Positions 1 through 8,514 of a stretch of DNA of 64,000 bases are shown in pieces. How positions within the stretch are numbered: position 1 is the first letter of the stretch; every line of letters starts with the position of its first letter. The DNA is taken from contig JANHCV010000001.1 in assembly GCA_025594325.1 (NCBI GenBank), positions 3,100,001-3,164,000 of the forward strand, in the 5' to 3' direction. The position numbers were made by a program, and so were the translations under genes. This stretch comes from Blastocladiella emersonii ATCC 22665 (lineage: Eukaryota > Blastocladiomycota > Blastocladiomycetes > Blastocladiales > Blastocladiaceae). The notes under the pieces were generated by a model. It did not search any database. It was not told the DNA's origin and saw only the letters and a list, made by a program, of their open reading frames with translations.

Positions 1-1130
1 GGTCCGGGAGGCCGGCGTTGCGGGCGGTGCTGGTCGTCGTGGAAGGCGGGGCGCGGTGATGGGGGGCGGAGGCGAAACATGCGCTGGGGGAGCGTGGGCG
101 GCGGACGGACGCGCGGCACGGCACGGTGGCCACGCCCGCTCGTGGGATGCGGCGGCGGGGCGGCGTGGCGGCTGACTGCGGGTGGCCTGCCGACGGCGGC
201 CGCCGCCGCGAGCGTGCGCGACTTGGCACCTGCCGCCCACCCGGCCGCTCGGCCACCTCCAAACCACGCTTGCCTGCCCCGGCTGGGACCACGGCCACCG
301 AGGGCCGCCGTGGACACGCGCCTCGGTTCAACCGTGCGGATCCACTCGACCCGCGTCCCAGCCGCCGCAGTCGCAGCCGACTCCCCGTCGCCGCGCACGC
401 GGGCGCACGGGCCACCCCCGGCCACGTATACTACGCTCGACACCACGATGGCCAGCACCATGGCCAGGAGCTCGTTCAATCGCGGCCGCGACCTTGCCCG
501 ACCGCCCCGATCCGCGGTTTGCCGACGGCGCTGGCAAGAAGTCGTCGGCTTAGATCGCGACCATCCAACACCGCGCACATCCTGGAAGCTTGAGCTGCGT
601 AAGATCGTGTTGGTCTGTCCCGATCACCGCCGAACGTCGCAGCGAAGCGAAGCCTTGAGTCGAGAAGAGCGGGCATGCGCACAACTTGGAAAGCGCAAAC
701 AGCTCTCCCACTTCAATCACACGTCAACCAGCGCGCGAGGCCGGTGTAACCCACGGCGCAAGCTCAGCAGCCATCACTGGCGGCATCATCGTCGCTCGCG
801 CGAGGTGTGATACTGCTGATCGACGGGGACAACCTGGTTGAGCGCAGGCGACGTGGGTTCGGGTGTCGGACGGGAGGGCGAAGGCGCAGTCTAGCCTCGA
901 AAGGGCACGAGGGACCTCCTCTCCGCCACGACGTCCCTCGAGACGACCGTGGCTCAGCGCGGCGGCAGTGGCGGGGCATCGACGCGTCTCACGAGCTTCG
1001 GGCGCCAGCGCCACTCAGCTGATCGCCGCCGACGCGCCGGTCGCTTCGCCTCTGGTCCCGACATTGCGACGTGCCCTCAAACGATACGACCACAACTCTA
1101 TGCAATCAACCTTTCGTCACGCAGGGCACC
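1..1130. other. GC-rich stretch without a recognisable gene
   Basis: All six frames contain only arginine/proline/alanine-rich translations of the kind that GC-rich noncoding DNA produces. No domain, tRNA box or convincing exon with phase-consistent splice sites was found. It probably holds the promoter of the membrane-peptide gene starting at 1131 and perhaps the edge of a gene beyond the window. ACGCGT boxes occur near 978. Confidence 0.5.
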
Positions 1131-1715
1131 ATGGCATCTAGTATTGGCTCCTTGCTACTCTCGCTCACCGGCGGGCTCCTGCTCATCGCGCTCGTCATCG
1201 CTTCCGGTCCGTGCTGACTGGTTGGCTCACGGAAGAAGCACTCGGACCTCATCACTTCCTGCCCGAGTGTAGCGTGGTTTGTCATGTGGAAGCTCATCCT
1301 CAGTCAAATCCCACTCGTGCGAGAGATGGCCGGCCTGCCACCGCTTCCTGTGTCGGCTCGACCACCGCGGAGCAAGCGCGAGCGCTCGGCCGCGCAAGAC
1401 TCTCCGCCCACGCTCCAGTTGTCGCGCTCAACGAGCCGAACCGCTCTCAACCTGCGCGACGTCGCTCCCGCCGCCCCGAGCGGGCAGCCCACTGACATGG
1501 CCGCCTCTATCATGCCCGGGACCCTCAAGCAGTCGGAGAGCATGGACGCCCTCGTCAACAACGCGGGCACAAACGGTCTCGTCATCGAGGACGACCACTT
1601 CGGCGACGGTTCGTCACCCTCGTCGTCGCGCGGCAGCTCGGGCACCCCGGCCGCCGCCGCCAAGCCGCTCAAGTCCATTCTCAAGCAGCGCGGGCCGCGG
1701 CAGCAGGACTCGTGA
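1131..1715 (+). CDS. Small single-pass membrane protein, SMIM13-like
   Basis: Two exons, 1131-1206 and 1273-1715, with a 66-nt intron (GTCCGT...GTGTAG), give 172 aa. The start ATG opens directly into a hydrophobic helix of about 25 residues (SLLLSLTGGLLLIALVIASA). It is followed at once by AWFVMWKLILSQIPLVREM, which resembles the W-x-LFLSKFKFLREL stretch after the membrane helix of vertebrate SMIM13. That is a comparison from memory. The rest is a low-complexity Ser/Pro/Ala cytosolic tail ending in KSILKQRGPRQQDS. Splicing joins the helix to the WKLILS segment in frame, which supports the intron. Function is unknown in this family; a single-pass endomembrane protein is the safe description. 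Confidence 0.7.
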
Positions 1716-2010
1716 GTGAGTGAGCATGGATTCAATCGAATTGAGCACCTGTATGAATGGAGTACACAAAACGCGCAGGCCATCTACATAAGATCTGTCG
1801 ACCACAGACCTGCGACCACATTGGCCGTAACCAATGCGATCGACACCACGAGGGGTCCCGTAGGACCAAAGGCGCAATGAAGCACCCGAGACGCAGGGGC
1901 CCGTCTCACCTCGGGGGGCAGTGGATTCGTTAGGGGAGCCGTTTGGGAGAGCGGGATGAGGAGAGGGAGGGAGGGAGGGAGGGAGGGAGGGGAAGAAGAC
2001 ACGGATGACC
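1716..2010. repeat. Intergenic region with GGGA microsatellite
   Basis: The interval between the membrane-peptide gene and the Fanzor stop codon holds no gene. Around 1958-1992 the plus strand has a run of tandem GGGA units, giving at least four consecutive GGG tracts, a textbook G-quadruplex motif, immediately beyond the 3' end of the minus-strand Fanzor gene. Confidence 0.7.
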
Positions 2011-3667
2011 TTAGACGACCTGGGCTTGAGCTTGAGCTTGAGCGATTCGAAGGCGATGCGCGTGGATCAGCAGCAGGTTGAAGGCGGCGTTCTTGTCGCG
2101 GCCGAACGTCGCGCGACACCGCGGGCAGTGCTTGGTGCCCCACGGCGTGCGCGGGCCCGTCTCGAGGTCGCACTCGCCGTCGGCGCGCTGCTGCGGCGTG
2201 GAGAGCGCGGAGCAGACGGCGCACCGCTTCGACGTGTAGTTTTCGTCGACGCGGGCGATCTTGGTGCCACGGCGCACGAGCTGGTCGACGAGCTTGGCAA
2301 CAGGACCACGACGATGAACACGAACGCCGCCGTAGTGGAACTGGTGGCCGATCAGGACGTAGGCGCCCTTGAACGCGTGCGTGAGCTTGTCGAACATCTT
2401 CTGCGCGAGCCCGAACGTGAAGAACCCGAGCCGGCCGACGCGCGTGCGCCGCACCTCGGTCAGCGTCGCGGCCTCGGCGGCCGCGTTGGCGTCGATCTTG
2501 GCGTGCAGGTAGGTGGCGGGGTCGGCGGCCGGGTGCGACGCCGCCGAGCGGTCCTCGTCGTGGTCGTCGAGGCCGTACTCGGCGCGCCACATGCGCGAGC
2601 GACTCGACTTGAGGCGGGCGCCCGTCTTGTGGTTGAACTCGTACACCGTGATCTGGTCGAAGCGGTGGTTGATGCCCTCGTTGGTCATGGCGATATCGAG
2701 CAGGATCAGGCGCACCGCGTCAAGCTCGGCGGCGCGAGCGTCGTCGTCGAGCGTGCCGTCGGCGTGGATCATGGCGATGCGCTCGAGGACGGCGACAATG
2801 TAGAAGAACAGGACGAGCGCGACCGTGAACGCCGTGATGGGCGAGTTGGCGCCGGGGTCCACGAAGGTGATGCGGTCGATGCCCTCGGCCACGTCGATGT
2901 CGCCAGCGTGGATGTCGGTACCGGCGCCGCGGCGACGAGCAACGCGATGATCAGGAGGGTGGGAGATGACGAGAGGTGGGTCATTATGGGCGACAACAGG
3001 AGGTTCGGGAGGAGATTCGAGTGCGAGAGCGAGGTGCTCGGCGGACGAGAGTGCATGAGTAGAAGGCGTAGACCGGGCGCGCTCGCACGGGTAGATGCCG
3101 TCGCGGTAAATGGGGACGCGGGCCGAGTACCCGTCCGTCTTGATGGACCCAATGAACTGGTTGACGGGCTGCGCGCCGGGTTGAAGGCGCCAGCACAGCA
3201 AGTGCTTGACGTACATGGACGACCAGTGCAACAGGTAGTCCCAGTAGGCCTTGGCGGTGCGGCCGTCCTGGAGCTCGTACGCGGCGACGCGGACACGAGC
3301 GGCGGCGACTGCGACAGGATCATCGTCTGCGGCGATGATGTCGTAGTCAGCGACAGGATGATCGGGCCAATCCATCCCCCGCGTCGGCGATGTCGGATCC
3401 CGGCTCTCGTAGGCCGGCATGCCGGCCACGGCCATGAGCGTCCACCTCGAGCTTGGGGACCATGCGCGGGCGCGGCGTCGAGGCCGACACGAGCTCGCGG
3501 TCGACAAAGTAGTCGCGGGCACGTTGAAGACGAACGAGGCGGTCGAGCCACGACAGGCCCTGGACGTCGATCTCGGCGTAGGCGCGGACACGGCGCTTGG
3601 CCATGCGGACGCGCGCCTCGCGCTCGGCCTTGGAGACCTGGAGCTCGCGCGGCAGGCGGCGCGGCAT
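2011..3667 (-). CDS. Fanzor-like RNA-guided nuclease (eukaryotic TnpB/OrfB homologue), 5' end unclear
   Basis: Minus-strand gene. The best model is 3667-3430 plus 3326-2011 (517 aa), joined by a 103-nt intron (GTGGCC...GCTGACT...GCCGCAG). The 5' exon frame stays open to about 3985 but has no ATG before 3667, so the N-terminus may be truncated. A WED-like segment carries IKTDGYSARVPIYR. RuvC-I is FVDPGANSPITAF (Asp codon 2857-2859). A four-cysteine zinc ribbon runs CAVC...CPRC, preceded by VDENYTSK and followed by RuvC-III, FGRDKNAAFNLLL. This order (TDG, VDPG, TSK-C-x2-C, C-x2-C, D-x-NAA-x-N) is diagnostic of TnpB/Fanzor nucleases, which are guided by an omega RNA and encoded in mobile elements. 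The frame change at 3326/3430 could instead be a frameshift. No inverted repeats or omega RNA could be assigned. Confidence 0.75.
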
Positions 3668-3671
3668 CGTC

Positions 3672-4939
3672 TCAACGGCCACCGCGGCGCGACGATCCGC
3701 CCAGAACGCCGTCGAGTTGGCCGCCTTGCGGGCAGCGGCGCGCGCGCGCGGTGACGGGTGAGGACGAGGGCCGCCACGGCCGGGCGCGTCGAGTACGGGT
3801 TCGGGAACCGGCGCCTGCGCCTGCGCCTGCGCGCGGCGCTCGTGGCCGGCGGTCTTGGCGGCGCGACGACGACGAGCACGGAGCGTAGCTCGGCGTCCAG
3901 TCGAGCCCGTGCTCGTGCGCGATCCCCGCCCACCGCGGGCCCCAAGCGCGGGCCGCGTCGCGCGTGAGCAGGCGGCCGTCGGCAAACAGCGACACCTCGA
4001 CGCGGTGCGGCGGGCGCGTCGACTTGACGTCGGCGACCTCGGTCAAGAACGACGCGATGCGCTGGTGCACGCGCCGCGTGTCAGGGTGCCCGATCGCGAC
4101 GAGCGGGAAGACGTGAGGTTGGTCGACGAAGAGATCGTGCACCACGACCGAGGCGCGGCCGTGGTCGACGAACCGCGCGAGCTTGGCCGCGAACCGCACG
4201 TTGTCGTCCAGCAGCCGCTCGTCGGTGCCCGTCGACAGGTACACGGGCGGCCACGGGACACGCGCGCTGCCGCGGTCGAGGACCGGGCTGACCATGTGGT
4301 GCGTGGCCGCGATGCGCACCGTCTCTGGCCCGTGCTGGTCGCGGCCGACGTAGTAGTCGTACGCGCCCACGCCGTCGGGCCCGTTGCCCAGACTCGACTC
4401 GGACGGAGACACGACCACGTCGTACGGGTTGTCTTACGCGCTCGGGTTCTTGAACGTCAAGTCCGTCCACGGCGAGATGCCGACCACGCCCGCGGGCATC
4501 GGGTGGCCCTGCTCGCGCAGGAAGATGGTCGCCGAGAGCACCAAGTTGCCACCGGCCGAGTCGCCCATGAACACGATGCGGGACGCGGGGATCTGCTCGA
4601 CGTGCAGGAGGTAGAGGTACGCCGACGCGACGTCGTGGACTGCATCGGGGAAGACGTGCTCGGGCGCGAGGCGGTACTCGCTACGCCGTGAAGCGTCAGT
4701 TTCCTGCCGAGTCGTTGAAGGAGAGAGCGAGCGAGCGTACACGTTGAAGAAACGGCGACGACACAGCGCGGCCAGCTGCGCGGCAATCGGCGTGTATGCG
4801 GCCTTGCTGCCAAAGAGAAACGCGCCGCCGTGGACAAAGAGCACGACGCGGTCGCTGTCGATGGTCGGCGGCACGACCCAGTCGGCGCGCATCGTCCACG
4901 ACCGGATGCTCGGCACGTGCGAGTAGGCGCCCGGCTTGG
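3672..4939 (-). pseudogene. Alpha/beta-hydrolase (lipase/esterase, hormone-sensitive-lipase-like) gene, probably broken
   Basis: Recognisable hydrolase exons run from an acceptor at 4940-4941 downward. Exon 4939-4741 holds the oxyanion motif HGGAFLFGS. A 60-nt intron (4740-4681) joins it in frame to VEYRLAPEHVFPDA. The nucleophile elbow is GDSAGGNL, and the Asp/His part follows (STGTDERLLDD, QPHVFPL). The gene looks damaged. No first exon or start ATG could be found. A TAA at 4436-4434 interrupts the frame after DLTFKNPSA (a 45-nt intron beginning GTAAGA could remove it). After DWTPSYAP (about 3885) the sequence changes to Arg-rich translation overlapping the Fanzor 5' region, with a stop at 3672. 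A related fragment at 6972-7508 keeps a different, plausible tail, so I infer that the Fanzor-bearing DNA replaced this gene's 3' end. Confidence 0.65.
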
Positions 4940-5209
4940 CTGACAGCGGGCGTCAAGCAAGTCGAAGCGCGCACCGAGGCGCCCGTTTGAGACGCGAAGC
5001 GCCCGGCACGTGTGAGGTGGCGCGACGCGTGAACGCCGGCTGTTCCACGTTTTTGGCGTCGATGCTTCAGCTTCCCCGCTTCTCGTGAGCAATCCTTGCT
5101 CGTGTCCATCAGGGTTCTTCTCACCGACTCGAGCAGCTGGATAAAACTGTATTCACCGATGCTACACTCCGATCCGAGCGACACGACGCGCTGCGACACC
5201 TTTTCAGCA

Positions 5210-5755
5210 TCACACGCCGTACTTTTCCTTGAGCTCCTTGAGCCCCTGCTCCCGCCGCTCTACGTCGGGCCGCTTGTGCATCTTGTTCGGCTGGTAGTAG
5301 AGCACGATGAGGTACCGGCCCATGAGACTGTATCCGGACAGGTGCTCGCACGCGTTCTTGGCGTCGTAGATGTCCTCGTACACGACAAACGCTGTGCCCT
5401 TGGTGTCGGCCGTGTGGCCACTACACGGTCAACAAGGTAAGCTGATGAGGCGAGCCGCGACGGTAGGTGCTGCGCGTACACTCGGATCTGCCGAATCGCG
5501 CCATATTTACCAAACAGCTCGAACATGTCCTCGGCCGTCGTCTTGAACGGCAGGTTCCTGTTCCAAACGCTCAACCATCAGTCCGCAAGCCGAGTGAGAT
5601 GGTACACCACGCGTACCGGACTTGCAGGATCCGGTTCACCTCGGGCGGGAGGCGGCCCTACACCGTCGCGGATGCCATGGCGCCGTCAGTCGCCGATTCA
5701 TAAACGTGGTGCAATGGCTTTCATGGATGCATCAACTGACCGTTCCGCGTGACAT
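5210..5755 (-). CDS. SF3B6: Splicing factor 3B subunit 6 (p14/SF3b14)
   Basis: Four exons, 5755-5741, 5657-5617, 5557-5480 and 5420-5210, encode 114 aa. Introns of 83, 59 and 59 nt all keep phase. The protein is a single [37 protein letters not shown] (RNP-2 side) and [19 protein letters not shown] (RNP-1), ending in ELKEKYGV. This matches human p14 over its full length. In the U2 snRNP SF3b complex, p14 contacts the branch-site adenosine and the SF3B1 N-terminus. The first exon is only 15 nt (MSRGT); it was chosen because it gives phase 0 into LPPEVNRIL and because fungal orthologues begin MSR. Divergent from MED31, with 193 bp between the two start codons. Confidence 0.93.
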
Positions 5756-5948
5756 TGCAGGTGGTGCCAACATGGTATCTTTGGTGAATCGTCGCTCCGA
5801 GGACAAGAGCGGAGAGGGAGGCCGGCTGCAGCTCTGCGCGCGTGGCTCGCGAACTTCTCTCGTGGCCGACCTCGCTCCTCTCCCTCTCTGCTGCCTTACG
5901 CCCATTCATGAAATGCTGTGCTTTCAGTGATTGCAACGAATCAACACC

Positions 5949-6507
5949 ATGCCAACTGAGACGCCCGAGGAGGCCCGCGTCCGCTGCGAGACGGAGCTCG
6001 AGTTTGTCCAGTGCCTCGCCAACCCCGACTACTTGCACTGTATGACTCGCCCCTGGCACCATCATATGAGCGCCAACTGTGCTGTCTTGATGAAATTATG
6101 GTTGATACGTCAGTGTCCTGCGGGTAGTCCTCGCCAAGTCCGGCTACTTTGCGCGCCCCGAGTTCGTCAACTACCTGCAGTACCTGCAGTACTGGAAGCG
6201 GCCAGAATACGCCAAGCTGATTCTGTATGCTCTTGCGCGCGCTTATCCAACTCTCACACGCCTGCTCTTGGTTCTAACTGAGACGTCGCACGGGGGACGC
6301 TACGCAATTAGGTACCCGCAGTGCCTCTACTTCCTCGATCAACTCCAGGACGCGGGGTTCCGCAACGCTCTGTACCAGAAGGAGGCCATCGACTTTATTC
6401 GGCACCGTCAGCTGAGCCACTGGTACACGTACCGGAACCAGAACCTCATCTGGTCGTTCCAGAATCCACCGGGCGCACCAGGAGCGGGAGAGCCCGCTGG
6501 ACAATAA
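5949..6507 (+). CDS. MED31: Mediator complex subunit 31 (Soh1)
   Basis: Exons 5949-6039, 6128-6224 and 6312-6507 give 127 aa. Introns are 88 and 87 nt (GTATGA/GTATGC donors, GTAG and TTAG acceptors). The whole Soh1 domain is present: ELEFVQCLANPDYLHFLAKS, GYFARPEFVNYLQYLQYWKR, PEYAKLILYPQCLYFLDQLQ and IDFIRHRQLSHWYTYRNQN. MED31 sits in the middle module of Mediator, bridging transcription factors to RNA polymerase II. The C-terminus is a short Pro/Gly/Ala tail (PPGAPGAGEPAGQ). The next 460 bp (6508-6971) show no gene. Confidence 0.95.
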
Positions 6508-6929
6508 GCTTGAAATACTATCGCTGCGTTCTGGATCAACGATTGGAGGCGGTCATGCTCGGGCCTTGGGAGTCTTACCGCGACAGGATCGCGCAACGCT
6601 CGCTTGCTCATATTCGGACGTGTCGCGGTCGTAAATTAGGTTTCCAGGGTACCGACACGCGCGCAGGGCGAAAAGATGGCTTTCTTTCATCGCCATCATC
6701 GAGCCGCGTCAGCCAAGGAACTTTGATGCTTGGCGGCTCGTTAATCACCGCCGCCGCGCGTCCACGGCCCGCGACTCGTCATCACCATGCGCGAAGAATG
6801 AGAGCTTGGTGCCTGGCCATCTATCAGTTGCGTGATCTCTGAAAGCCGCCGAAAGCGATGGAAAGGGATACGTTCAGCGGCAACGGAGACTAAGTCGTGC
6901 ACATCGTGATGCGCCCTCGAGGCGGGCGA

Positions 6930-6976
6930 GCCCGCTGAAGTACGAAGCTAACTCAACCATTGCTGTAGCGCTCGCA
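6930..6976 (+). repeat. Imperfect direct repeat, left copy
   Basis: A segment of about 47 bp (core AAGCTAACTCAACCATTGCTG followed by TAGCGCTCGCA) recurs at 7641-7689 with a handful of mismatches and one or two indels. The pair brackets the orphan hydrolase fragment. The core contains CTAAC and TGTAG, so it also resembles a 3' splice region. Confidence 0.7.
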
Positions 6977-7508
6977 TGTATTCCCTATAGCTGCGATGGG
7001 ACACCCCGACACGTAGCGCGTGCACCAGAGGCTCGCCTCGTTCGTGCGCGAGATCGCCGACGTGCAGTCCTCGCGGCCGCCGTATCGCGTCGAGGTGTCG
7101 CTGTACTCGAACGGCAAGCTCGTCTCGCGCGACGCCGCCAAGTTCTGGGGCCCGCGCTGGGCGGGCGTCTCGTCGACCGACAACCTCGCGTGGACGCCCA
7201 ACCACGTGCGCGCATCGGCCGGACTCGTCCTGTCTGAGCCGCCGAGCCTCGACGCGTCGTCCGCGGCCATGGTCATGGCCACCGTGGTCAATTCCTCGCC
7301 AGCGATGGCCGAGACTGATCCGTCGTCCGTCGCGTCGGCCAGCGACGCGGTTCCCGTCGCCATGGACGACATGCAGCGCATGACGCGGCTCCAGCGTCGC
7401 TCGGTCGCGGATATCAAGAAGGCCGTTGCGTCGGTCCAGCGTACCTCGTCTTTTTTGGTCGCGCAGCGCCGCGCTTCTCAGTCGGAGACGGCGGCCACCA
7501 TGGCGTAG
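6972..7508 (+). pseudogene. Orphan 3' fragment of the same alpha/beta-hydrolase family
   Basis: On the strand opposite to the hydrolase at 3672-4939, the reading SHVFPIAAMGHPDT, stop (TAG at 7014-7016), RVHQRLASFVREIADVQSS matches the C-terminal part of that gene (PHVFPLVAIGHPDTRRVHQ...). The match continues through RVEVSLYSNGKLVSRDAA and FWGPRWAGVSS to LAWTPNH. Beyond this it keeps a unique Ser/Ala-rich tail to a stop at 7506-7508, probably the ancestral C-terminus. The oxyanion, nucleophile and Asp segments are missing, so this cannot encode an active enzyme. The homology begins right after CTAAC...TGTAG, which looks like an intron branch site and acceptor, so the fragment seems to start at an old exon boundary. 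Confidence 0.7.
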
Positions 7509-7640
7509 AGCTAGAACTGTAGAAATGGGAGCCATATAGAGATGTGTTATTGAGCACCCCGGTACATGAGAATATGTAGAGGAACGCGGGGAGTCGCGGG
7601 GTCTCGGAGGCGATGGTCGGGAGCGCGCGTCAGCCGCTGT

Positions 7641-7689
7641 GGGCCGCTCAAATACTAAAGCTAACTCACCCATCGCTGTAGCGCCCGCA
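7641..7689 (+). repeat. Imperfect direct repeat, right copy
   Basis: Second copy (core AAGCTAACTCACCCATCGCTG, then TAGCGCCCGCA), 133 bp after the hydrolase fragment's stop codon. See the left copy at 6930-6976. Confidence 0.7.
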
Positions 7690-8514
7690 AATAAATCCGT
7701 AAAATTGTTTTGACTGCTCTAAAATAGTTTATTATGCATATCAAGTATATCTGAACAAGATGAGCACCATCGACGGTATGTGTCAATTCAAGAAGCTAAG
7801 TCTTAAGTGCGTTTTTCGTCCGAGCGACCAAACCGAAAGTTTTTTTCAACTTTGCACGGTCGGACAACTTCTCGACACCCCGATACTTCGACTCGGAGAT
7901 TTTTGCAGTTCTGGGGTCCCTGAAGGTCCCTGATCACGATCCCATGCTCATAAAAAATATTCTGATGCATGTTGAATTTACACGTCTAAGGCCCGTCACG
8001 TGATATGAGCTTCGAGGGCGAGCGAGCGTGCGGCGCGGCGACAGACGCGTCCCGCTCACTTGCGGAAGCTCATCCGCACGATGCGGGTACCTGGCACGGG
8101 CCGCAATAGGCAGAGTCATGTCGATTGGCCTTCTCTTGCGGCCGCGGAGCCCCGGCCCGCACGAGGGCCTCCTAGACTGATTCGATACGCACCCTCGCAC
8201 GACGTGTCGCAGCTAAGAGGTCGACGGTGGACGTGTTGCTCAAGGACTTGCAGTTCCTCGGCAACGCAACAGCTGTTGATCGGGGAGTGATGGGGCAAGG
8301 CTCGATCAAGCTGCGGGATGATGTCACCGCCGGCGCGTCGGTCACGCTCGCCGGATCTGAATTTCGAGTTCCGAGCAGCCCCGATGCCACGCGAGGCGGA
8401 TCAGCTCGCCACCCCCACCGCCGCCGCGGCCCGCGCGCTCCCTCTCCCCTCTCCCCGAGATCGCAACGGCCCGGCTTGTCTTGATTCCGTGCACGAATCG
8501 CCCACTACTTTGCC
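7690..8514. other. AT-richer noncoding stretch and acyl-CoA dehydrogenase promoter
   Basis: About 7690-7990 is visibly richer in A and T than the surrounding DNA (runs such as AAAATAGTTTATTATGCATA), suggesting a different origin. It contains an isolated ATGAGCACCATCGACG followed directly by a canonical donor GTATGT (about 7760), but no downstream exon could be found. From 8000 to 8514 composition returns to normal; TGATGTCACC near 8319 resembles a CRE/bZIP site upstream of the next gene. Confidence 0.4.

Noticed and set aside
2005-3888. 627-codon plus-strand open frame opposite the Fanzor gene
   Set aside because: Antisense shadow; all Fanzor motifs are on the minus strand.
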